From Gyrodactylus bullatarudis (Eukaryota > Platyhelminthes > Monogenea > Gyrodactylidea > Gyrodactylidae): a DNA stretch of 64,000 bases. The position numbers were made by a program, and so were the translations under genes. Shown piece by piece: positions 22,524 to 34,300 of this stretch (positions are counted from its first letter, which is position 1; every line of letters starts with the position of its first letter). The notes beneath the pieces were generated by a model that saw only the letters and a list, made by a program, of their open reading frames with translations, was not told the DNA's origin and did not search any database. The stretch spans positions 107,047-171,046 of the forward strand of contig SSNU01000120.1 in the NCBI GenBank assembly GCA_012064415.1, in the 5' to 3' direction.

Positions 22524-22619
22524 GAATTCATTTTTTTACCTCTAGATACCACAACAATCGAGGCGATGAGATATCATTGAAATAAAATGAATAATCATTA
22601 TTATGATAATTATTATTAA

Positions 22620-24666
22620 CCCTTGCACGGGAAATGCTTGATTTAGCATATTCCACAAATTGGGGTCCATTGGACCCCACACTTTAATTATCATATATTT
22701 AAGTTTCATAACTACAGAAAGTTGTAAATTAAATATTTTATTGATAGCTATAGTTTATAAATAATTTTCATATATCAGAATAGCATTGATTGCAAATTAT
22801 TTGGCAGTGTTCTTGACAAGCCTTCTTTCCACACTTTCCACAAGCTGCTCTAGTTTTCCTATCTTTGTCTCTCGGACAAAATGCACAACGAGCTTTGGTT
22901 AGCGAAATAGTTTTTTGTTTTTTAAACGGAGGATCTACTGCTATAAGCTTATCTTGAGTAATTCCCATGAGTTTCTTTGAAAGACATTTCAAAAATTCTC
23001 TTCTTGAATATTTTTTCACATTCAAGCTGTTAGGCCATTTCAGACTATAAAGAACGTAGGCATTGTATGCTGCGATATCCAGCATATTCCAGAATACTGC
23101 TAAGGGCCATCGTTTAGTTGCTCGTCTACATGAGTAATTCTCAATGAGTAAATCCAAAGTATCAACTCCTCCCTTTGTGCTGTTATAGTACGTAATGATC
23201 TCTGGTTTGTCTCCTTCATCTTGAACGTTAGTATGAAGCGTTGACAGAAGAAGAACAGGTTTGTTCTTCTTTTGACCAAATCGTAGAATTGTAGCTCCAT
23301 TGCTGTAAATGTATTCTTTTTTTCCTTCTTCTATGGAATTTGTTTGAAAATATCTGGGGAGAAAAGCCTTATTCTTTCGACATGTTCCTACAAGGGCAGT
23401 TTTATTTTGCTTCAAAAACATAGCAAGATCATAGGTAGTGAAGAAATTATCACAGGTCAGTGTCCTTCCTGAGTTGAGTATTTTATGCATCAATTGTCTG
23501 ACTACTCTGGAGCCTTGACCTACTTCTGGCTGACCATTTTCTTTACCGATGTAAATATCCGCATTCACTAGATAGGAGTTTTTGGCATCACATGAAGCCC
23601 ATACCTTTATACCATATTTACCAGGCTTAGAAGGCATGTAAACTTTAAAGGGACATCTTCCTCTAAAACTAATGAGCTGCTCATCAACAGTAATTTGTTC
23701 AGAAGGGATATAAGACTTATGACAGTTTTCCAAGAATTTTTGAAACATGATTCTGACAGGAGCCAATTTATCTCGATTATCTCCAGTATTTCTATTTAGT
23801 TTATTATCGAAACGAAGAAACTGTTTGATAACGCAGTACCTGGAATATGACATAACTGTATGTATTGGGTATTTACTATCTTCATCCCAAAGTTCTGATA
23901 GATCCATATTTCTTTGTTTACTGACGCCGAAATAAAGCGAAATACCTATCCACTTTTGCAGTTCATTGAAAGTTATTGCTGAGGATTTCGAATTCTTGTA
24001 TTCCATGAAGAGATTTGAATATTTCACGACATCATTCAATATTGTTGAGTCTATGAGAAGATTGAAAAAGTCAACCTGATCAACCATAATACGAGAATAT
24101 TTTGTAAGTCCAGGTGTGAAGTTTATGATGTTATGAGCTGGTGTCTGGAAGTTACGGAGTGGTGAAGATGTATACTTGATTGCTCCACATTTTGATAAAA
24201 TTGTATTTTGATTCGAATTATGGTCAAGTTCGTCATCTGTAGGCTCATCATTTTCTAGGTCTGAAATAATTTCATCTTCTTCTGATGAATTGGAAGAATC
24301 ATCGACTGATTCCAGCTCCCTGAATAAATCCTCTTGAAGAGCGAGAGCAAGAGCGCCATAACTATTTCCTGACTCCATGAATGTAATAATGAAAGATAAA
24401 AAAGTTATTCTTTCATTTGAAGTCAATCCTTATCGGTATCAGCATGGGGTCCATTGGACCCCATTTTATAGAATATGAAACTTGCTATTTTCAGGTTGCT
24501 AACTCCTAAAGTAAACAACAAATTGAAATAAAAAATATTCCTTTCAGTTTATCAATAGTGTTAGATAGATGTCCTAGAGTTTCATTTCTCTCATCCCAAA
24601 AATAAAAAAGTTGTCGGGCTCGAAATTCTCGTTGGGGTCCAATGGACCCCATTTCTAGTGCAAGGG
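22620..24666 (-). mobile_element. Complete piggyBac element with TTAA target duplication
   Basis: Bounded by TTAA at 22616-22619 and 24667-24670. The terminal inverted repeats are about 16 bp, CCCTTGCACGGGAAAT on the left and the complement of CCCTTGCACTAGAAAT on the right. Three near-palindromic 17-mers GGGGTCCATTGGACCCC lie at 22662-22678, 24446-24462 and (as the complement form) 24634-24650. Together with the open transposase they make a 2,047-bp element with all parts needed for movement. Confidence 0.92.
22768..24426 (-). CDS. piggyBac-family transposase, intact
   Basis: 552 residues without interruption. The N-terminus is acidic (residues 36-68). The DDE_Tnp_1_7 domain follows, with the catalytic aspartates readable as D248 (TVDEQL), D326 (LTCDNFF) and D422 (GGVDTLD); D450 in the NMLD motif matches a further conserved acid. 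The first two are 78 residues apart, as in the moth enzyme. The C-terminal Cys-rich domain (CAFCPRD, CGKCGKKACQEHC, CNQCYSDI) is complete. The family cuts and pastes at TTAA without leaving a scar. The first Met is used here; Met18 is an alternative. Confidence 0.95.
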   Translation of the reverse strand: MTSNERITFLSFIITFMESGNSYGALALALQEDLFRELESVDDSSNSSEEDEIISDLENDEPTDDELDHNSNQNTILSKCGAIKYTSSPLRNFQTPAHNIINFTPGLTKYSRIMVDQVDFFNLLIDSTILNDVVKYSNLFMEYKNSKSSAITFNELQKWIGISLYFGVSKQRNMDLSELWDEDSKYPIHTVMSYSRYCVIKQFLRFDNKLNRNTGDNRDKLAPVRIMFQKFLENCHKSYIPSEQITVDEQLISFRGRCPFKVYMPSKPGKYGIKVWASCDAKNSYLVNADIYIGKENGQPEVGQGSRVVRQLMHKILNSGRTLTCDNFFTTYDLAMFLKQNKTALVGTCRKNKAFLPRYFQTNSIEEGKKEYIYSNGATILRFGQKKNKPVLLLSTLHTNVQDEGDKPEIITYYNSTKGGVDTLDLLIENYSCRRATKRWPLAVFWNMLDIAAYNAYVLYSLKWPNSLNVKKYSRREFLKCLSKKLMGITQDKLIAVDPPFKKQKTISLTKARCAFCPRDKDRKTRAACGKCGKKACQEHCQIICNQCYSDI

Positions 24667-24976
24667 TTAAGTATAAATCAAATTTTCGTCAGATTTAATT
24701 AAATTTGTAAAATAAATACTATTACATTGAAAATTTCAGTAAACACCATGAAAGCTAGGTAGTTCAGGAACTCCTAGGTAAACTTGAAAATGTCCGAGAG
24801 AGCTAAAATCCCAAGATACTTGAATTTTGAGCAAGAAAAATTAGCAAATTGCTATTAGCAATAATTATTTGAAAAATAACACTAAGGAAAGAAATCAAAA
24901 AATCATAATAATTCTTTTGTTTTAAGTAATTCAATAAAGTTTGGACTTATTAAACTTCATCTCCATTATAAAAGTT

Positions 24977-27068
24977 ATGAACTCATACCAAAATGATCTA
25001 TCTACGGAAGTCCAAAATCTTTCGTTAAACGGCAATGGAACCTATATGCCGCCTCATCTTCGCAATGGCACTATTCCAAATTACCCTCCTCCTCAGTTAG
25101 AATTCAATCCACCTGGTCAATATAATCAAGGTGGTCCTCGCCGTTATAACAATTTCAATGGTCCTCCAAGAAATAACGGCAATTTCTACAATCAACCTCC
25201 ACCTGGCCAATATCAAAATAATTTCTACAACAACAACTATAATAATAATGACTACGGCAACAACAGACGCAACAATGATCGTTCTTATGGAAATTCCTAT
25301 GGAGGAAGATACAACAAGAGAGTCGTCAATCGCAACTGGGGTGAGCAACTTCCCCCGAATGAATCCTTAGAAAATGAACTCTTTGGAAATGCAACATCAA
25401 CTGGTATCAACTTCGATGATTATGATACAATCCCTGTCAATATCTCAGGTCCAAACTATAAACCTCAACTTATTGAAACATCTTTTGATGAGTTGAATCT
25501 CCATCCAATCCTTCAATACAACATAAAGCTAACCAAATTCACCAAACCTACTCCTGTTCAAAAGCATTCGATTCCAGTTGTTCTAAACGGTCGTGATCTT
25601 ATGGCATGTGCACAAACAGGATCTGGAAAGACTGCCGCCTTTCTTATACCAATATTTCAAAGCATCTTTACTAAAGGTCCAGGGGAATCCCTTGATCGTT
25701 ATGTCGCTAGTGGTCATAGAACTCATTATCCTGTTTGTCTTATTCTTGCTCCTACGAGGGAGTTGGCCATGCAAATCCAGTCTGATGCTCAAAAGTTTTC
25801 TTATCGCTCAAATGTAAGGGCCGCTGTAGCTTATGGTGGTGTTGATATAAAGAGCCAAATTTATGATTTTAACAAAGGCTGTCACATGCTGGTCGCTACT
25901 CCTGGTCGTTTAATTGATCATTTGAAAAGAGGCATAGTCTCGCTTGAATGCTGCGATTATCTTGTTCTAGATGAAGCTGATCGTATGCTTGATCTAGGCT
26001 TTGAGCCCCAAATTCGAGAGATTGTTCGCGATCATTTGGGCACACGACAGCGCCAAACTATCATGTTTTCCGCAACATTTCCAAATCAAATTCAGGTTAG
26101 TTTAATTCATTCGACCAGTTTTCTATTTTTATAATTTTCATCATTTTATTCATAGATGTTAGCCAAAGACTTTCTCCAAGAGTATGTCTTTTTGACTGTC
26201 GGTCGTATTGGTTCAACTAGTGGCAATATTACTCAAGAAATTCACTGGGTCGAAGAATACGAAAAGAAAGAGGCACTCCAAGAATTTCTTGTTGATTCAC
26301 AAAATGAATTGGTTCTTGTCTTCGTTGAACAAAAGAGAACTGTTGACGAACTTCAACATTTTCTCCGAGGCCAGCGATTTATGGTCACTAGCATGCACGG
26401 AGATAAAGATCAAAATGAACGAACACATGCCCTTGAATCATTTAGGACTGGAAAAACACCTATTTTAATTGCAACTTCAGTTGCTGCCAGAGGTCTTCAT
26501 GTTGAAAATATATCAGTAAGTGGAACTATCTGCTCATTTTATCCCATCTCTTCTAAAATTCCTCTGCAATTATTCTTAATAAATAATAAATTTGGGTAAT
26601 CTTCTAGTTTGCCTCAATATTTATGAATGAATAATTTCTCCTAACTAAACTTTCTCCTTTTTATAGAAAGTAATCAATTATGATTTGCCAAATGATATTG
26701 ACGATTATGTTCATCGTATTGGTAGAACTGGTCGTGCTGGCAACACAGGAAAAGCCATTTCCTTTTGCAATGAGAAGAATCGTAACATAATCCCAGGTCT
26801 AGTTGATCTTCTACAAGAGGCAGAAAAAGAAGTTCCAGAATGGATGAGGGCTTATTCATTTGATGCACCCAGCAAGAATCGTTACGGCAACAGCCGTGGT
26901 CGCAGAGGAAACGGTGCCAGTTTTGGAAGTCGAGATTATCGTCAGACTGCTAGCAGAGGTGCATCCAACTCTTATAGTAATGGCAACTGTAATCAAAGAT
27001 ACCACAATCTTTCAAATGAAACCCCAACAAATAATGCCAGCATTGCTAACTGGTACAAAAATTATTAG
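24977..27068 (+). CDS. DDX3: DEAD-box RNA helicase of the DDX3/Belle/Ded1 group
   Basis: Exons 24977-26095, 26156-26515, 26667-27068 with introns of 60 and 151 nt, all phase 0; 626 residues. The N-terminus carries YMPPHLRN, as in DDX3 and Ded1, then an Asn/Gly/Tyr-rich tail. The motifs follow in order: Q motif TKPTPVQ, Walker A AQTGSGKT (about 212-219), PTREL, TPGR, DEAD (332-335), SAT (365-367), ARGLH (484-488) and HRIGRTGR (509-516). The C-terminus is Gly/Arg/Asn/Ser-rich. The family unwinds mRNA leaders in translation initiation and sits in granules. The usual Asp of motif V (ARGLD) is His here. Vasa is a close relative, but the PPHLRN motif and the WMRAY end favour DDX3. The ATG at 24977 was preferred over an upstream in-frame TTG. 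Confidence 0.93.
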
Positions 27069-28306
27069 TCAAGGATAGGATAAGTCCTTTTTCTTATCTC
27101 TGTCCAAGTCTATATAAAAAAATTAATTCAGCATCTTATATATATATATTAAAAACCATCTATTTATATTCAACTATATACTTTGTATCAACTATCTATA
27201 AAAAGTTTTTAGGAAATGAAAATTTCTAGGAGTAATTTTCAAGTATAATCGAACCAAAAAAGAAATATCTAGTTATCATTATCAAAAGTAAATATTTTTA
27301 ATTTTAATAAACAAAAAAACACATTTCCTTCCCCAATTAAAAAAAACATTACTCTCCCTAAAAGAAATTAACGAATTTTAATTTTTCAAGAAAGTATTTA
27401 TTTTTGATTTTTTTCATTTATATAAGTCTGTGTACCCAAAACAATGTTACCCAAGGAAATAATCCTTTTCCCTGTGTTCATTACTCTTATAGTATACATG
27501 GAAAACGAAACTTTTGTCGTATTAAATCTGAAAAAAAGTGATAACTAGATTTCTTTTATTTTTTTCTTTTCATAAAAAATCTCTATCAAAAATTATTATT
27601 AATTAAAAGAAAAATTATCAACACTTTGCTATCAATTATTATTATTATAAACCATAATTATCAACATTATTATTACTATTGTCATCAAAGTTATGAGGAA
27701 AAAGCCAAAAACCTTGAAATTTACAGAAAAATCTTCCCAATTTTTATACTTATCGAATATTTTGCTCATGAAGATTTTTGGTCCGTAGAGACATCGTTTA
27801 TAAATGGTTTCACAGTTTTCAAATAAAACAAATATCCCATAAAACCCCAGTTACCCTACAACCAACCTAATCTGATCAATTAAACCCGCAATTTTTTCAA
27901 AAAAATTGAACAATAATAAATCAAAAGAACAATTATTGGCTTGAATATAAACAAAGCTGTGAATGCATTTCCGGTGCCTAGACTTAAAAACCATGGTCCA
28001 TTATTTTGGACAACCAATTGCAAGACTAGTCTATGTACCGTTCTCTATCTCTATGTATCAAGTTTTACAATCAAAAAAATTTTTTATGGGCGCCAGTTTC
28101 AATAATTATCAATAAGAAAGATTTTTCAAAATAAAATTTCATGTTTTACTAAAACTCAAAAATCGTGTTTTTAATTTTGATTGAAAATTATAGAATTTAT
28201 TTGTTTTTTAAATATCAAAAATGAAGCTGTACAAAGCAAAACAACAAAAATATCGCAAAAAGATTTTTGTCCATTTTAAATCTCTAAAAAAGGGTTTTCT
28301 TTTTCA
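27069..28306. other. Intergenic region between the helicase and paxillin, no gene seen
   Basis: About 1.2 kb of AT-rich DNA between convergent genes, including TA runs near 27140. Only chance frames were found. Confidence 0.5.
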
Positions 28307-31300
28307 CTATCCAAACAGTTGATGAAAGCAACCCTGGCAATAAGGCTTTCCTGATCGCTCCTTGAAGATTCCATTCCTCATTGGCTGTGCACAGTAGGTA
28401 CAGGTGAAGCAGTTGGCATGAAAGCTCTTACCTAGAGCGTGAACACAGCGTGACTCTATCGGGCGATAACAAAAGTCACATTTTGGTGATATTAGATTGT
28501 GGTAATCCTTTTCACAATACGGTTTGTTATCTATGTCGTAGAAACTGCTTCCTTTCAATTGAACTCCGCATGCCTTGACAAATTTAAAAGGATTACAACA
28601 GTCCTAGATGGGTTGCATTTATTAGATGAAAAAAATCATAAATTGGATCATTTGATAATGATATTGGTTTCAAACAAACGAGTATTGATTGTAATCAGCT
28701 GATTACATCATGCATCTTTAGAGTTGCTCAATCTTTTTTGCTACCTATACAAAGACCTATCTGTAGGCCTTCTTTTTTTATTAAGGTGTCACAGAAGCCA
28801 AAGTTTCACTATAGATTATTAAGAAAAGTTTATCGAGTAAATTTAATAATTATTTGATAAATTCAACAAAGATTAAAATGAATTTCTATTCTATTTTGAT
28901 TTTGATTACAAAAATAACATGTGTATAATAAAATTACTTTTGGAGCATATTTTAAAATAACGAAGCGTTAAAATCTTTGGGATAAATAGCTTTCACTGTA
29001 ACTCAAGAATAAATTTAACCTTGTTTTCCTGATATTCCTAAATTTGTTATTATTGTTAAGTGGCAAAGATTCCATAAATGAGGTGTGCAGTGTGATACAA
29101 TAAACTGTTATTTTGAGTCATCATTCTCGAGTTGACGATGGAAGATTTTTCAACTAGAAGAAGAAACTAGCAGTTCTCGACCGAGTAAACAGATGAAATT
29201 TGAGTCTCACATCATTTTAAAAACTCAAAATGTATTGCCACTTTTATTGAGTAATCTATTAAAATTTTCGAATAAGCTCCAAGATCTCAGCCCTATCATC
29301 CATCTCATACGTGTTATGTTATAGTTCAAAGATAAAAAGTAAAAATGACTTATCGAGTGATCATACCCGTAGAATTTTATATTGCAATCGCTTCAACACC
29401 ATTTGCTAAAGTTTCGGATGAGGAAATGACCAAATCTTTCATTGATAACTCCTAAAATTAATTAATTGTAGATTCATAATTACCGAAAGTCATTATATGG
29501 TACCTTCAAACCATATAAAGGTTAAAAGATCAAATCCAATTCAAAATAGGTGTTTCATAATTATTTGAATTTGATCCCTTCACTAAAAACTTTTAAATAT
29601 AGTCCAGATACATTAACAAAAATCAACCCCCAGAATCGGAACGGTTCAAAGTTTCGTCATGAACAAAATTAAACTCGAAGCTTCAGTAATTCAATAGAAC
29701 TTCATCCAGATCTCTATTGTAGTCGGTAGAAATGTATGCATGCGAGAGGGTTTTCTATTTAATGCCAGCTGTTTGAAGTCAAGAAATACGTGTCTAGCGC
29801 GTATTTTTTCTTGAGAGAAATAGCGAATACTCGAATTGATTTTTTTTTATTAAAGATTCGATTATATTCCACTGCGCAGTATTCATTTACACAAATTTCT
29901 ATAAATAGTTTATATGTTGCTAAATTTATACAGAAGTTGAGACAATTTCTATCACCTACAACTTTTTGTCTGCAAACTGAGAATGAAATTACCATGGCTA
30001 ATTATTATATAGATATTTTGATTTTATATTATTTTGGATATATTTCCATTCATGAGCAAGTGAAAGATGAATGTTTTTTATTTGAATTTTTTAAAAATAA
30101 ATATATACTGTATATACTAGAGTAAGACAAATATTTTTTCCCGATCACTTTTCTATTCGATGCTTCCGTTAGATTCTTTACGGTCCGGAATCATCATTTT
30201 AGAAAACTAGATTTAAAATTTTGATATCCTGATCTTCCCTGAATCGAGAATTTTTTCTGATTTTAAAATATCATGACGTGTCGAATAATTCAAAATGTAT
30301 CATTATATGTAGTAAAATTCATTGAAAATTCAATCGAAATTATGCATATTAAAACAAAATTTGAAAAATAAGGTTCAATGGGAAATTTTCTTCTTCTCCT
30401 ATTTTCTATCAAATGAAACCATAAACTCAAAAGTTATGTCTTACCCAACTCAATTATACCCAATAATTGCATTATCATCAGCAGAAAAATAAGGACTCTA
30501 AATTTTCTCATCAAGAACTCGAGTATGTTGAAGTTTCTCTAAAAGTCCCCTTTTTATCAATTAACATTTTTGTGATTTTTGAATATACGCCAAGCATATC
30601 CTTTAAAAGACATAGATGATTTGCATTATTAATCTGTTGTTTATCTTGTTACCCATGAACCAGGTATTATGGTTCACCCAACTTAATAAAGTCCCAGCCC
30701 AATACGTCTACTCTTCTTACTTGCCCAATACCCCTAGCCTAGTCCATAAAAAACTCTATTACGAGTTAACTCTGTAAAATACATTGTCAATCAAACAAGA
30801 TCGAATATATTGATCATTATCATAGAAACTGCTTTATATCAGCTAATCTGCACTAATAGGATGATGTAATGTGGAACGATTTTCAGACTTTTCAAATAGA
30901 ATTTAGATTCTAGAGAAAGAGTAAGTTTTTCGTATCGATTTCTCAAGACTATACACACACTGTGCGTGTATATAGATTTAATAATCTTTGTGGATATTGA
31001 AAGAACCAGAAACAATGCAAGAAGACAAAGGAAATAGAAATCAGTAGAAATGCCTAAAGCATGCTTTTGATTGGCTATCCAAAGATTTTACTAAACACAC
31101 ACCCCATGGAATAGAGAGAATAGACTCTCTGCATACATCTGCACATTTTTGTATATACTTGGAACATGTTAACAAAAATAAGTTGGTGGCTGATTTACAG
31201 TTATAGTTAAGAGTGTACAGTATGCTAGAGTCTAAGTCTATGTATCATCAAAGATAATTATCGAAATTTTGGTAACTCTTAGTCATAGATAGATAGACAG

Positions 31301-34300
31301 ACAGACAGACAGAAGGGATGAATGGAAAAATCAATAATTAACCCTTGCCTCTCTCAGAGCTGCTTTCCTATGAATGACTAATTTACGTAGGACTTCAGAC
31401 ACCTGTAAAATGTACGTACAAGTAGGAATGGAGTACCAATCCGATACCAATGAACAATAACTCATGATATATCATCAATTATGAAGGAGTAGTTGGGTGG
31501 TACACATATAAAACAGGCCGGCAAGCTATTCAAGGTCATCAGTCAATAAATTTCCATCAGAGAGTGGGGCTCATTAGAAATCATGGTCAATAAAGAAGAA
31601 TAGTGTATAAGTACTGTATTAAACCTGTTTGTTTGATGAGGTGACATTCTCTGTTTTAATTGCTTTTTATTCAATTTCAAAAAGTATTCAGATTGAAAAC
31701 TTTTTAACCCTCAAAGTCCCACTGGGTTATTTCTATCACATACATCCTTTTAGCAACTCATTAGTGTAATTTATTTAAGCCTTGATATACATTTCGTTTA
31801 CGCCCTCCCCCTATTCGATAGGAAATTTATTAATCTCCTGGAATACACAAAGATCTCAGCTCTATGATTCGTCAAACGAGTGCTATACTGTAGTTCAAAG
31901 AAAGTTATGTTTTTCCAAAAATTAAATTCATGTTTAAAATCGAATCATTCCACCATGTCTGGCTGAGTCAACTCTTTAAATGCTTCTGGTATGAAATCAA
32001 CAAATTTTTGGAAATTTTCAAAATTTGAAAAGTAACTATGAATTAGCTATGAATATATAGTGGTAGAAAAAATAAAAGTATTCACTAGAAATTGTCTCTA
32101 AATCACTTATTAAAAGTTATTGAAAATGGAAAGATGACCCATTCGATAGAGAATATTCGTTTCTATCAGAAATTACTTTTACTCGTACAAAGAGTTCATT
32201 CATATTTTCATAAATACAAATTTACAATATTTCATTAAATTTCAAAACGAAAAATTAAAAGTATTCACTTTTATTTTGTAAAATCTCCCCTACCAAGTAC
32301 AACATTTAAGCACCTTTTTGACATGGAATCATACAAATTTTCTATTATTTCTTTTGGGATTGATTTCCACTCTTCATTGATTCTTTGAACTAGTTCTTGC
32401 CTATTTGAATATACTCTCCCTTGGGAATAGACTTTTTGAGATAAAATTCCCCACAAGTTTTCAATCGGATTCAAGTCGGGGCTCCTAGCTGGCCATGACA
32501 AAATCTGTATCTCATTATCATCAAACCATGTTCTAGTTGATGCTGATCGATGACAGGGAGCATTATCTTGCTGGAATATCATCTCGCACTTATGAATTTC
32601 CTCCTTAAAGGGTAATAGCTGATCCTCAAGCAATTTCTGATATGAATTTGAATTAAGCTTCTCATCAATAACGACAAGATTTCCAGTTCCTTGCTTTGTG
32701 ATAAACCCCCAAACCATTACATTGCCTCCACCAAATCCTCGTTTGATTTTAGTAGGTCTAGGTAGAGACTTGTCAATCCAACAAGAAGAAAGGCCATCAG
32801 GTCCATCCAAATTGAATTTTTTCTCATCTGAAAACATGATTTTACTCCAATCTTGGTTTTGGACAATTTTATCATGAGCCCACTGGTATCTCGATTCCCT
32901 ATCCTTGATACTTAGATTAGGAACCCTTTTTGGTCTTCCCCAATAGATATTAGGATTAGTATTCAAATAATTTTGAACTGTTCTAATGCTGACATTCAAT
33001 TTAAGCTCAGCTTTTATTTGAGAAGCTGTTGCTTTTTTCTTGATGGCTAGATTGACAATTTTTTTAATCAGGCAATTGGGTATGGATCTCTTTCGGCCTC
33101 GCTTTTTCGGATTTAGCTTCTTTTGTTTGACTGAAAACAAATTATTAACAGTTCTACATGAGCATCCGATTATTTTAGCTATCTTCCGATTGCTTGAGCC
33201 ATCTTGTTTTAATTTGTTGACAAAATCTCTATCACAGCCTCTCAGCTTCGAAAATTTCAATTTTTTAACGAACATTTTTGAACTATGTTTAGTTTATTGG
33301 CGATAATATATTTGAATGTACTGTGTAAGAGATATAATGAAAATTCAGAATTCAAAGTCTAATTCTAACTGGGAAAAAAGGTGATTGAAACTGAATACTT
33401 TTAATTTTTCGTTTTGAAATTTAATGAAATATTGTAAATTTGTATTTATGAAAATATGAATGAACTCTTTGTACGAGTAAAAGTAATTTCTGATAGAAAC
33501 GAATATTCTCTATCGAATGGGTCATCTTTCCATTTTCAATAACTTTTAATAAGTGATTTAGAGACAATTTTTAGTGAATACTTTTATTTTTTCTACCACT
33601 ATATATTACCAAAATATATATATATCGCTTATCAACTTACGGAACAAACAAAGCAATGATAATGCCAATACTTTTTATAGGCGTTAATGAATTCTTCCTT
33701 GATTGGTAGCCGGCATTGAGCACATTTGGTACCAAACTTTTCGAAATAGCAATCTCTAAGAAAAATATTCACTTTAGTTTATTGAAATCTAACTATTTTT
33801 CGGAACAACTTTACGGACGATTTGCTAGTTTAAACGCTTTTACACAAAAGAGAAGATTTTCATAAATTAAATTCAGAAATTTCCCCCATAAATCCCATTA
33901 AATGATTAGGAAATCCGGAGAAGAGATTTTAAATAACTAATAACAATAAAAATTGTATTACCCTAAAATGTATGCTGATATGTTCTATGGCTTGATCAAA
34001 AACTGATGTTTTAACCGGGAAAAACACATTTGTGAAAATCAAAAAGAAAATTTTTCATTCTCTGGTATACAAAATTCCCATTTTCCCTAAAATCATCAAA
34101 ATTTACCTAGGAACTTCATTAAACATGTGAAAAAGACTCAATTTTTACTAAAAGCCCTATTATTTTTCAAAATGTTGCAAAAAGTATTCACAAATCTTAA
34201 TTTTGTCCTTTCTCGTAGTGAAATTCATTGAAAAAAAAATTGGTGCGTGTTCAAAAATTGCCATTTTAAAAATCGAAATTTTTTATATCAGAACAAACTC

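Noticed and set aside
25097..25370. Frames on both strands over the Asn/Gly-rich tail of DDX3
   Set aside because: Shadows produced by the repetitive AAC/AAT codons of the helicase.
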